Positions 24,285-34,060 of a stretch of DNA of 64,000 bases are shown here, piece by piece. The DNA is from Liolophura sinensis (taxonomy: Eukaryota > Mollusca > Polyplacophora > Chitonida > Chitonidae), in NCBI RefSeq assembly GCF_032854445.1, contig NC_088295.1, forward strand, positions 61,919,249-61,983,248, given 5' to 3'. Positions within the stretch are counted from its first letter, which is position 1. The number at the start of each line of letters is the position of its first letter. The notes under the pieces are model-generated. The model was not told the origin of the DNA. It did no database searches and saw only the letters and a program-made list of their open reading frames with translations. The position numbers and the translations under genes are program-made.

Positions 24285-27200
24285 GTGTGTGTGCGCAAAG
24301 CTGGTTTGAAATCAGTGTTGGTGGGCTTACCAGGAGAAACAAATGATAGGCACGATCTTCCGGGTTGACTTGTTTTTCAGCAAGTCTTTGATGTTCAGCT
24401 TTTTATGTCCAGGTTTCGTTTTCACTGCTGCGATGTCCTTTGAATCGGCAATGTCAGCGCTTGGTACCATCAGGTAACCATCTGAGGTATCTCCCCTGCT
24501 TTTAGACGGTTTTTTGACGTCATCTGAAAATGTGTACACAGTTTTCGGCCCCACTACTGAAAAGTCTTTTGATTGGACAGTGTCTGGGCTTGGAACCATT
24601 AGGTAATCACGTGATTTATCCTTCCTATTTTCGGATGAATCCCTCACGCCTTCGGCGATTCGAATGGCGTCTTCGGAAACCATGAGTTCCTGTTCATTGA
24701 TTCCATTTGTCTTCATGGCTGACCTCAGGATTTGTGAAGCTTCCTTAAATTTTCCATTTGCGGACAGCCAGAGAAGAGACTCTTTTAAGAATCTGTGGAA
24801 CAGCAAACGATCAAAGAAAGCATAGGACTGTAAGAATGTGTAACATTACGTAGGTATCAAGCAATAATTGATGTAAGAATGTACATACATGATGAATTAT
24901 TTGGAGCAATTAAAATGTGTAATGCAAATGATTTCAGCTGAAGATTGTAAGATTGGCTAAAACTTGTTGAACATAATAAAATATATACTAATCATTGTCG
25001 ACGTGAAAGTAAAAACATTCAATTCGTGGGTGTTTCTTTCCGCACTGTAGAGCATTTCAGCCTCGTCCGCACGGTAAGACTGTCAAATCCACTCGTCGAA
25101 TTCGATTAGGCCAAAGAAAGTAGGACATGCTGGTTCATGCGATTGTAACATTCAACAAGTTACGTCGTCTGAACGCGGTTTATGAAAAAAAATTGTCATG
25201 CGACAAATCGCATCATTTCAGCTCCTCTTAAGACGGGTTGGTGGGTAAAGGCAACTGGGTAGTGTCCATCTGAAAACACCTCACCCACTTCTGCACTACC
25301 GGTATCCGGATTTCGACTTATCGGCCACTTCGACAAAAATGGTAAATTCTGACTTGCTCAGTTCTCCTGATTTGTTCTGGTCCGGTTTTCTGAAAGACAG
25401 ACTCCCCAAAATTTGTTTTCACATTGGAAGATACGCCAGATACACACTCTTCAAACCGCTAAAAAAACACACGTGCTGCAAAAAAAATGTGAGAATAGCA
25501 GCAGCCCAAGAAAAATGTTCTGTAGCAAATACTAGTAGTACTTTGACAGGGGACAAATGTTTGATGCAGGAAAAAAACTGTCATATAAGTAACACTGAAA
25601 TTTTTGTCATAATGAAAAACATGATGCAAACCACTGAACGTCCGTCCCAAAACTGTTCCCAGGCTTAAACTACTACATGTGTGAACATATATGTGCGACA
25701 TATTCCAGAGACTTACATGACCTCCAGGATTATGGAGAGGGAAGGTAAAGATATGGCAACTTGGAAGTATCTCCAGTTCATGCCCTTCATGAGCTGAGCT
25801 ATACCCGTTTGGATGCACAGATTCACCGCCCACGTTAACCCGGTCATCATAGTCACAACTGGTCGGAAGCGGATAGGAATGAGCTCCATTATAAACACGA
25901 ACCTCACCAAGGTCAAACCCTGTGACAAATAATAACAACCAATTTTTTTCCTTCCATAAATAACGGTGAGATATTACCAATAATTGAAGGCAGCTTTTAT
26001 TCTTCATGCGATAACGTATAATTTCATCCAACATTCTAAAGGTAATGGTCTCTTTTATATAATTCTGAGAAATATCCATTGGTTACTTCGTGCATGAATG
26101 CATCGGTAACGCAGTTTCTCCGCTGCGAATAAGTATTCGAGATTTCAATTACTCGTGAATGAATATATGCATTTCTGGCTTGTCATGCACAACACCGAAC
26201 TGTTTATCAATTGCAGGTGCACAACGCACGCATGCATATATTTAAAACTTGCTTGCAGTTTGGTGATGTGATTCACCATTTAGAATAGTCCTTATACCAT
26301 AAAAGAAATACCATGCCAACTGCTCCTGTTATCAGACGAAGAGCCATGAAAGCAGATATGTTTGGTGAGAGAGCCAGTCCGAAAATACATAAGATGACGA
26401 CAAAACGTATGGCCAGGTAAGATCTCTTCCTTCCGAGTCGATCTGCTACGGGTGGTATAAAAACTGAGCCAATGGCCATTCCAACTGTAAACAGAACTTG
26501 CGAGACTTCCGAGAGATAAGCCTTATCACAGACCAAATCCCACTGGAAATTAAAGAAAAGTAGACATTCAACAAAACTGATAGGTGTTTTCGAACAAGTG
26601 GTATAGTACGAAAGTCCACTTAATCTGACTTTAAAATTCATTTATTTGACTGGTATTTTACACCGCACGCAAGAATATTTCAATTATACGACGTCGGTCA
26701 GCATTAATGTGGAAGAACCAGGCAGATCCCGTTGGAAACCGACGACCATCCGCAAGTTGCTGTTAGACTTTCTCACTCACAAACTGAGAGGAAGGCTGCA
26801 TGAGGTGAGCTTGAACTTTCAGCGACAGCTTTGGTGCGAAGCTCCTGAGACATTGTGCTCTGCTAGTGAGCTAATCACTCGGCCACAAAGGCCCAGTTGT
26901 CTTCGAAAGCAAAACATTAGTGGATTGTACATGGCAGTTCACCATATCAACATGTTTTATGCTGTACATTAATTTATTAAATCCGTGTAATGTAGTTTGA
27001 ATGTAAAACTCCCGCTGGACACTATAGATTGGTCCAGGGGCAGTGGACACTATAGATTGGTCCAGAGGCAGTGGACACTATAGACTGGCCCAGAGGCAGT
27101 GGACACTATAGACTGGTCCAGAGGCAGTGGACACTATAGACTGGTCCAGAGGCAGTGGACACTATAGATTGGTCCAGAGGCAGTGGACACTATAGATTGG

Positions 27201-30200
27201 TTCAGAGGCAGTGAGCACTAGAGATTGGTCCAGAGGCAAGGGTCACTAGAGATTGGTCCAGAGGCAGTGCACACTATAGACTGGTCCAGAGGCAGTGCAC
27301 ACTATAGATTGGTCCAGAGGCAGTGGACACTATAGATTGGTCCAGGGGCAGTGGACTATACACTGGTCCAGATGAAGTGGACACTATAGATTGGTCCAGA
27401 GACAGTGGACACTATAGACTGGTCCAGAGGCAGTGGACACTATAGATTGGTCCAGAGGCAGTGGACACTATAGACTGGTTCAGAGAAAGTGGGCACTAGA
27501 GATTGGTCCAGAGGCAGTGGACACTAGAGATTGGTCCAGAGGCAGTACACACTATAGACTGGTCCAGAGGCAGTGGACACTATAGATTGGTCCAGAGGCA
27601 GTGGACACTATAGATTGGTCCAGAGGGGTAATTTTTCTCAGGCGAATTAAACTCGTGTCTAAGTTGCATTAATACCAGAAGTACACAAACATTATTATTA
27701 CATTATATATTATATTAATTATTTACCAATTCACACTGATGAGTACCAACATTCAAGAAAATAGCCAAACTCGTGTTTCTATTAATAACGATGAAGCAAA
27801 AAAGGAAACATATATCCATATATGTCACCAATAAGTTTTTAATTTGTTGCATTTATACATTTTAATAGAGGAGTTTTGTCGTTGAAGGCAAAAACAGTCT
27901 TGTTATATCATGTGACTTGTAAAATATCTTAGTCAAACTTTGTTGACAATAATTCACCTTTTACCTTTCTCACTGCGACCCAGAGACACAAGAGACACCT
28001 CTATCCTTTAGAAAATACTCAAGTTCACAAACGTTCAGCTACTCAATTTTCTCCATTTCTAGTGTAAATTACTTTTTTGTGAAACTTTTTTCAGGCGCCC
28101 ATGTTACACTAAACGCGATCCCGCAACAAATGCCTAACATTTTTAACAGTTCACGTGATACACTAGGGCCTTTTGCACCTTCGAACTTACCTTTCGAGAA
28201 TTCGAACTCGAAACTCCCCTATTCCTCTTCAAAAAAATCAATCTTTCACCCACACACGTAAGCATAACTATCCACATAACAATTAATCTAGGGGTTTAAT
28301 TTTGTTAAGTAGCTGGAAAGAATTTCTGGCGTGGGGTTTTTTCTAAATGTCATTTTTTGTGTTTTTTATTTTTTTTTTTTTTTTTTTTTGTTTTTGGTAC
28401 ATATCATCTTTACATAATAATCTTTTACATGAGAAATTTAGATAATGTCTTTCTTCGCCTATTTTCATCATCATGACTGATTTGCGAGGTTCACACCAAG
28501 GACAAGTTGTGCAGGTTTTAGATAATTCTTCGAAAACTTGAAAATGTTTTGCCCTTGTCGAATTAGTCCTGTATACATGTCACTTACTTCTGCAACAATG
28601 GTCTCGTGCCTGTCGACGTCATAGCGAAATCCACCTTCACACGCGGATGAAGTGTTCGATGTGATGTTCAACACATTGCACTGATCGTCGAATCCGGTCG
28701 TGGCGTTTCTGCTCCCGGTGTAATTGTAACCATCTTCTCCATCCGTGCAGGTGAATTTCGGCTGAAAACCTGTGATTAAACAGTCATTGAATATTTTAAC
28801 TTTTTTACTTAGCAAAGAAATTATTGTGCCGTTAACGCCATATTATCACACCATGTCATTTATTTCATTGCTTCTTAACACCATACTCAAGAAATGTTTA
28901 CTTACACTAATACGATAAGGATGGTGGTCATTTCTGTGGGTGGAGGAAATCGTAGAGCCCGCGTGGAACTTTACCACGTGTAACACACATGGACTGCACA
29001 CAAGCCGTACAACTAGCGCAATCCACTGCTTATTGTCACCAAGTTCCCACAAATATTGGTCCCACGATCAACAGGTTGTGACAAATCACAAAGACCGTAG
29101 GTCGCAGAAACAATGCTTCCTGTTCGAATATAATCCCCTGCTGTCTTTAGACATATTTTAGTTTGCTCCTTTGGGCTGCCCTTTTTCGCTTTTTCTGCTT
29201 GTTAAGTGGTATCGTTATGTAGCAGAGGCTTCAATATTTCATTCTAGGTTTGTGAAAAATTTCAATCCCTATCAGGAATTTGACTGGAGTTGTGTCAGGG
29301 GACCAGCATTATCAAGCCCAGAGCTTTCGAGGCTCGCAGATTTAGGGGTAATGCTGTAAGGCCAAATTTAAGTAAGTGGAAAAATTATGTCGCAGCACCC
29401 GTGAAACTGGGGCTTAATATTCCCTGCTCAGCGTGCTGGCTTGGGTGTGTTGTGCACATTTAACACAATAAATACTCACGAACGTGTTACATAAAGGACG
29501 GTAATAAAGTTTGCAGCCTTGTAGATATGTATATAGTCCAAAGTCACTGCATAAAATAGGAGTGAGTGAGTACTTAACACTTTTTCAGTCATATGACGAC
29601 GAAAGAATCCTTAGAGTGCATGTACTGTGCCTCCTTGTTGCGGGAGGAATTTTGCTCTTTTATCTAGTGCTGCTTCACTGCGACACCTTACTGAAGGCAA
29701 GTAAGCTGCCCCACGATCCATTATACTGATACGGGTCAACCAGTCGTTGCACTATACCCTCTATGCTGAACGCCAAGCGAGGAAGCTACAACTTCCTCTT
29801 TTAACGTCTTAGGTGTGACTCGACTCAGGATTGACCCTGGATCTACCCTAGATAAAATAGGACAATTTATGTCAAATGCTTACACCACCTATCATTTGCG
29901 TAGTGTAGAAATTTATCTGTCGAAACAGACATCCGTATACCAGCAGTCAACCAATAAGGGCGCTCTAGGTCAATAATTGCAAGGTCAATTCCCAAAACGA
30001 CCTATAACACAAGCCATGAAAGAGCTAAGAAAGTGTATAAAGCACGAAAATAGGACGGAAACATGTAAAGAGAAGCAGTCAGCAGTTTTCAGTGATGTTG
30101 GCAAGACGCAAGGTAGGTTCTAGGCGACTGAGTGAAATGAATATTCAAATAGTGTACCATGCTAGAATATCAATTGTCGGTAACAAACTATGTATCTAAA

Positions 30201-31121
30201 CTGCGCTTTGATTGCAATTGTTCATGAATCTAAAGTGGCGATCTAATTCACCACGATGAATATCCAGCCCCAAGGCCCGGGATAAGCAGAATTAGACAGA
30301 GTTATGAAGTAGAGCTCAAGGAATTCCGGATGCTCTGTCCATATTTACGTACAAAAGAATTATACTCATTGTAAAAATTGAAGTGAAGGTGTTTGATAGA
30401 ATAACTTTGACACAGTAGTGTTTTCAGTAATAACTTGTGACGTTGATTGAAATCGTCACACAACACGCAGGATTTAAGAAATGCTACAAGGCGAGATATG
30501 TGCACGCCATATGCAGAACCCTTCACTCAGGTACATGAGTATTGTTAGCGACTATCGTTTAAGACGGAAAAACTACTCGTAGTAGTACTTTCCTAAAAGA
30601 GAAATCGACTATCTCGCCTCGTCCATTCGTTTTTAGGAAAGTAGTGTTACTCGTACATTCATCATTACACATTAAAAATGGATGTTAGATTCATTTTAAT
30701 TATTGAAAATCAATCTCTAAATTACAGCTTTTTAAAAATTTGGGATACCTTCCAATTATTTTTTTTATCTTTATGAACATTTTAGTGAATGTCATGGTGT
30801 CGACCAGCTTGCAATGCTTTGAACTATTGAACTACAGTAAGACAGAGGAATAAATCTGACTGCAGAAACTATTACGATATAAAGCTGGTATTTACCGCTG
30901 AAAGCAATTACAATGACTTGCATATCTGATGACACAGTGGCGGAAAATAGCAGGACCAACTGAAGGATTTGCCATTGTCCTCCTCGTTCCAGAAAAATGT
31001 TGACCGCGGCTTGGGTAACAGAACTGTTTCTCCTCTTCTTTGTCTTGTCTCTGTGATCCTTGATAAAAGCCGAGAGTGAACGTTCACCTTCATGGTCCAT
31101 TGTCACACTTATGTTAGACAC
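19298..31121 (-). CDS. SLC22-like organic ion transporter, gene B (complete, 635 aa)
   Basis: 12-TM SLC22/MFS transporter. Exons: 30896-31121, 28588-28769, 26312-26542, 25717-25919, 24331-24792, 23887-24021, 22756-22841, 21195-21312, 20359-20431, 19298-19489. They total 1908 nt and stay open from ATG 31121 to the stop at 19298. Exon 1 has a basic N-terminus, then FLERGGQWQ before TM1. Exon 2 is a glycosylated extracellular loop (NYT, NAT, NIT, NTS). Exon 3 carries WDLVCDKAYLSEVSQ and ADRLGRK. Exon 5 (153 codons) is the longest TM6-TM7 loop of the array, with YLMVPSPD and YLMVPSAD repeats and KNKSTRKI just before TM7. Exon 6 has YYGIFLMSYAMAGDR. Exon 9 reads TSGLGLASLSARLG and exon 10 LPWGPGVIFGG followed by APETRGRTLPQ, the usual SLC22 end. 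The donor after exon 3 (ATG|gtattt) is weak. A second first exon lies at 33521-33743. Intron 6 holds an inverted copy of part of exon 7. Confidence 0.93.
20528..20725 (-). mobile_element. tRNA-derived SINE, diverged
   Basis: GGTTGGTGTTTTACGCTGTA, GACCTTCCCACATACGATGG and TTGGACTTGAACTCACACCG. In intron 8 of gene B, about 100 bp from exon 9. Confidence 0.85.
21048..21097 (-). mobile_element. tRNA-derived SINE, head remnant
   Basis: GAGCTAGCACTCAATAGCCA followed by CTAAGCCACGGAGGCCCC, the reverse complement of the tRNA-like head. Confidence 0.7.
21868..21935 (+). mobile_element. Second dispersed repeat family, short remnant
   Basis: GGAGTGAGTGAGTGCATGGG and GTTTAACGTCTTA only. In intron 7 of gene B. 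Confidence 0.5.
22258..22385 (-). mobile_element. tRNA-derived SINE, 3' half
   Basis: (TTTA)n, GTGTTTTACGCCGTGCTAAA, TTTCACTTATACGACGGTAG and AAACCCACGACCATCCACAA. Confidence 0.85.
22495..22725 (-). mobile_element. Second dispersed repeat family (GTTAAACCCCAAGC type)
   Basis: Ends in TACGACGTTAAACCCCAAGC followed by (ACTC)n, preceded by GGCGTTCAACATTAAGGGAA and GCTGTAGATCTAGGGTCAAT. Shared with 29553-29850, 44275-44520 and 61885-62000. Family name not known to me. Confidence 0.8.
23190..23285 (-). mobile_element. tRNA-derived SINE, 3' fragment
   Basis: GTGATTGGGGTTGTTCGCCG and CTTATACGACAGCGGACAAT. Confidence 0.75.
23579..23625 (+). pseudogene. Inverted partial copy of transporter exon 7
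   Basis: Plus-strand GTTGGGACGCAAAAAACTAC onwards matches about 41 of 47 bases of the gene B exon 7 start (minus strand, 22841 down), including its acceptor neighbourhood. Read on the plus strand it gives LGRKKLLVELHRL and then a stop, so it is not usable coding sequence. It sits inside intron 6 of gene B, in antisense to the host transcript. Confidence 0.8.
24220..24281. repeat. (AT)n microsatellite
   Basis: About 30 uninterrupted AT units in intron 5 of gene B, roughly 50 bp from the exon 5 donor. Confidence 0.95.
26636..26896 (-). mobile_element. tRNA-derived SINE, near complete
   Basis: TTTGACTGGTATTTTACACC at the 3' end, ATTATACGACGTCGGTCAGC, CCGACGACCATCCGCAAGTT and a head ending GCTAATCACTCGGCCACAAA. 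In intron 2 of gene B. Confidence 0.85.
27014..27628. repeat. 28-bp minisatellite, about 22 copies
   Basis: Direct head-to-tail copies of GTGGACACTATAGATTGGTC-CAGAGGCA with single-base variants (ATTGG/ACTGG, TATAG/TAGAG). No unique spacers separate copies. In intron 2 of gene B. Confidence 0.95.
27958..28165. repeat. Block in gene B intron 2 shared with gene D intron 2
   Basis: Shares long similar stretches with 59640-59865, such as CAAGTTCACAAACGTTCAGC, CTTTTTTGTGAA, CCTAACATTTTT and CACGTGATACA. Same orientation and same intron. Confidence 0.75.
29553..29850 (+). mobile_element. Second dispersed repeat family, long copy
   Basis: GAGTGAGTGAGTACTTAACA, TTCAGTCATATGACGACGAA, GTGCCTCCTTGTTGCGGGAG, TATCTAGTGCTGCTTCACTG, ACGGGTCAACCAGTCGTTGC and ACTCAGGATTGACCCTGGAT. 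In intron 1 of gene B. The fullest copy in the window. Confidence 0.8.
30573..30655. repeat. Inverted repeat (possible hairpin)
   Basis: GTAGTACTTTCCTAAAA (about 30580) pairs with TTTTTAGGAAAGTAGTGTTA (about 30631), loop about 35 bases. In intron 1 of gene B. Confidence 0.6.
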
Positions 31122-31721
31122 GTCTGCACAACGTGAATAGTTTTCTTTGCAAGGTTAGCTATCTCTTTTAAGCGTTGCAAATGCATTTATACTTTTCTTA
31201 CTTTCCACTTTGAACTGCGTGTATGTAGAGCACTGCTTATCGTTTTTCGTGTGGGAGCCCATTGCGACCATCGCTCCGTCGTGCTGTGTTTTCTGCACTT
31301 GATTATTAATTTGGTGAACTTCTGTCCTTTTGATATACATGGACCACCAAAGCTCCAGGGGGAAATTTTGCCTTAAAATGTGGCGTGTTCTGACGAAGGC
31401 AGAGAAGCATAACATTTTAATGCAACATGACGTGGTTCCCTGATCTTTGGTTATAGCTTGGTGGGGTGACAACATTTTAGATATAAAATGTCGTCTTCAG
31501 TTATCGTTCAGTTGTAGATGCACATTCAAATGAATTATGCGAAATAGATTCAATGTTGCTGAAAGCATTAGCCAAAATTTTCTCTGCATACGCGTAAGGC
31601 GTTGACCGGCAAGGGCGACATTTCAAATTAAAATGTTGCGTGGTGTTGTTAACGCCTTTTCAAACCTCCTCCAACAAAACAAAGGGACATTTTACCTTCA
31701 ATTATCACAATGTACTATGCC

Positions 31722-31822
31722 AGGTGTCCTCCCACCATATTACTGGCCACTATTGTATAAATAAAATATTCTTGAGCACGGCGTAATACACCAATCAAAT
31801 AAATAAATAAATAAATAAAGAG
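31722..31822 (+). mobile_element. tRNA-derived SINE, 3' fragment
   Basis: CCTCCCACCATATTACTGGC, CTTGAGCACGGCGTAATACA and an (AAAT)n tail. Lies inside the palindrome-cluster region upstream of gene B exon 1. Confidence 0.85.
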
Positions 31823-32239
31823 ATACACCAACTACCAACATGCAAGTTAAATGTAACTCTTGCCTTTTGTTAAATATCTTGAATTAAGGTACCGCTGATA
31901 GATTGTATCTTTGTAAAGGTACTGGCACACGAGGGTATGGGCTATACGCAGAGTGTGTGCGCTTCGAGGTTTATGCATATAGTCGTCTTTGTGACATTCA
32001 AAATACAACCACTACTGTCAATCAATAACGCGCCTATTCACCTATGACAAATATAGATCATCTACCGCCAGGAAATAAAGCAATTCTATTTGCTGCCATG
32101 CACAGCTGACTGGCCGGATTTTAGGTTAAAATGTCGCCTTGGCGCGTTGGCAAGTTGGTCATCGCTCCTGAGCGATATTTTAAATTAAAATGTCGCGTTG
32201 TCTTCCGGTTAAAGATATACGCATGATCGGTGAGAGTAG

Positions 32240-32340
32240 CGCGCCTTTTTACATTAAAATATCACGGTTCTCTCGTCCTTAATTTCTAGAGCGCCGTTTT
32301 ACATTAAAATATCACGGTTCTCTCGTCCTTAATTCTTTTA
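32240..32340. repeat. ~50-bp direct duplication
   Basis: TTTTTACATTAAAATATCAC-GGTTCTCTCGTCCTTAATT occurs twice in a row, carrying two of the palindrome cluster members. Confidence 0.85.
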
Positions 32341-33520
32341 AGATACACAGTAACAACGCAATATTTTAGCCAATATGTCGTTTTGGAGTGCTGTCAATAG
32401 ATGTATCATTTTAAAGTTAAATTGGGGTGATTCTGTTCCCTTCTGTTCTCGGTTTAATAGGTCGGCAAAGCGAAAAGTGATATTGTATTCATAAAATCGC
32501 TCATCTTTTGCAAATGAACGAGGACGGAGCGACAGACTGACAAAACTGTCGCGTTGTCGTGCAACTGGAGAGCGCGTCAGAGTGGTGGTCGCAGTGGGTT
32601 TCCATATCTTTAAACTTCAGGTTTTTCCGCTGCTTGAACGTGCTCCGTTATATATTCTCAGCCCTGCAACCCAGATTAACTCTATACCTGGCCCTGGGTC
32701 ATAATCCCAATGGTTCATTTAAATAATAAAAAAAAATAGATGCAGAGATATAAATTCAGGATAACCTCTAAGGATAATCTCTTCATGATAACCTGGACAC
32801 CGCTAGCTAGTGGCCACAAGACTTAATTAAGAAAATCATTACCATGGAACTTTTTATCCCCATTTGCTTGCTGCCAGTATTTGTCTTTAAATGTAAGGAC
32901 CCGGACTGGATTTGATTAATCACCCTTTATATAAGCTTATAATACAGTTCCGTTCCTTTTTCATGTTACTAGTTTTTGACATGACTCGTGGATTGTTACC
33001 CTAAGGCGTACCCCCGCCTTATAAAACATTATGTGTCTGGAAAATATCCCCAAGTCACCTCATTCTTATCTTGAAGTCTTAAGTGCATATCCACGTGCAT
33101 AAATACAGAAAATGACACTTGCGTTTATGATTTAGCGTCTTTCAAAAGAAAAGCTCTATAAGTTTAAAAATTGTAACGCATAGCAAACGCCCGTATGTCA
33201 GGGCACTCAGCCACTCATATATTACCTTTCTCAGTCTGCATTGTGCTTGAAACAATGGCAAAGAGCAGAAACATACAATGTCAGTTAGTCTAAACGCATA
33301 ATCCATTATTGTCCGAGTACATAAAGACGGAAATTTATACGAATACCTCTTCCGATGAAAGAAATCCTGTTTCTACAAATTTCAAAGACATTATTTCAGT
33401 ATTCTGGCTTGCTACCTCTGTACAATAAATAGCGCAGTAGTCTGATAATTAAAACCTACAAAAACGTTAATAAAATTCAAGAAATGAACGAAAATGAAGT
33501 AATGATAAGCCGTTGTTTAC

Positions 33521-33743
33521 CATTAAAAACAATCGTCATCGCTTGCATATCCGAAGTAATGGCGGCAACGCACAAAACCAAAAGTTGGCAGGTTTGCCAC
33601 CGACCTCCTCTTTCCAGAAAAAGGCCGATCTCACTTTTCCTGTCTTGCATAGGTGAACAGATTTCCCCATTCCCGTCTCTTTGGTCCTTCACTAAAGTAG
33701 AGTGTGCAAATCCATTTTCATCCATGCTCGCACTAAATCTCAC
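33521..33743 (-). CDS. Alternative first exon of gene B (exon 1')
   Basis: An open stretch from ATG 33743 encodes a second SLC22-type N-terminus: MRFSASMDENG, then a charged segment, FLERGGRWQTCQLLVL and a TM1-like segment ending MTIVFN. It ends AAT G|gtaaac, phase 1, the same phase as exon 1 of all four genes, so it can splice in frame to exon 2 of gene B at 28769. It resembles gene B exon 1 (FLERGGQWQILQLVLL, SDMQVIVIAF against SDMQAMTIVF). No matching set of further exons lies between 33520 and 31122. It is therefore either an alternative promoter and first exon of gene B, giving a 634-aa protein, or the orphaned first exon of a lost copy. An 84-bp tandem repeat starts about 55 bp upstream. 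Confidence 0.72.
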
Positions 33744-33796
33744 ACCGGCAGTGACTTGTTTGGCAGCTTACAAAGATAATGTTTCACTACAGTTTT

Positions 33797-34060
33797 ACTT
33801 TGCTTTGTACATTCTGACTTTGGCTTGACAGCAACCCTCCCCTCCCCACACACCCCACCCACTCCCTTCGGCCATACCCAACTTTGCTTTGTACATTTTG
33901 ACTTTGGCTTGACAGCAACCCTCCCCTCCCCACACACCCCACCCATTCCCTTCGGCCATACCTAACTTTCCTTTGTACATTTTGACTTCGGCTGGAAAAC
34001 AGCCCTCCCCTCGACACTAACCCCACCCACCCCCTCCGGCCATACCCCTCCGGCCATACC
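33797..34060. repeat. ~84-bp tandem repeat, 3 copies
   Basis: Units contain TTTGTACATTYTGACTT, a pyrimidine-rich CCCTCCCCTCCCCACAC core and CGGCCATACC. It lies immediately upstream of alternative exon 1' of gene B, so it would be promoter or 5' UTR of that transcript if used. Confidence 0.9.

Larger units (their letters stand above)
31359..32382. repeat. Cluster of imperfect palindromes around TTTTA-n-TAAAATGTCG
   Basis: At least eight copies: 31359-31385, 31468-31496, 31614-31640, 32114-32138, 32170-32199, 32240-32266, 32290-32316 and 32357-32382. The best is at 32170, GCGATATTTTAAATTAAAAT followed by GTCGC, with 11 of 12 arm positions paired. The cluster lies just upstream of gene B exon 1, in the intron that separates it from exon 1'. 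Confidence 0.7.

Noticed and set aside
25339-25668. Plus-strand 109-codon frame
   Set aside because: Lies in gene B intron 4 with no recognisable domain, and overlaps minus-strand frames of similar length.
27014-27628. CRISPR-like regularly spaced array
   Set aside because: The 28-bp units are directly adjacent with no unique spacers, and the DNA is eukaryotic: a minisatellite.
33740-34026. Gly/Trp/Cys-rich minus-strand repeat protein
   Set aside because: Translation of the 84-bp repeat; all registers stay open, typical of a repeat rather than a gene.
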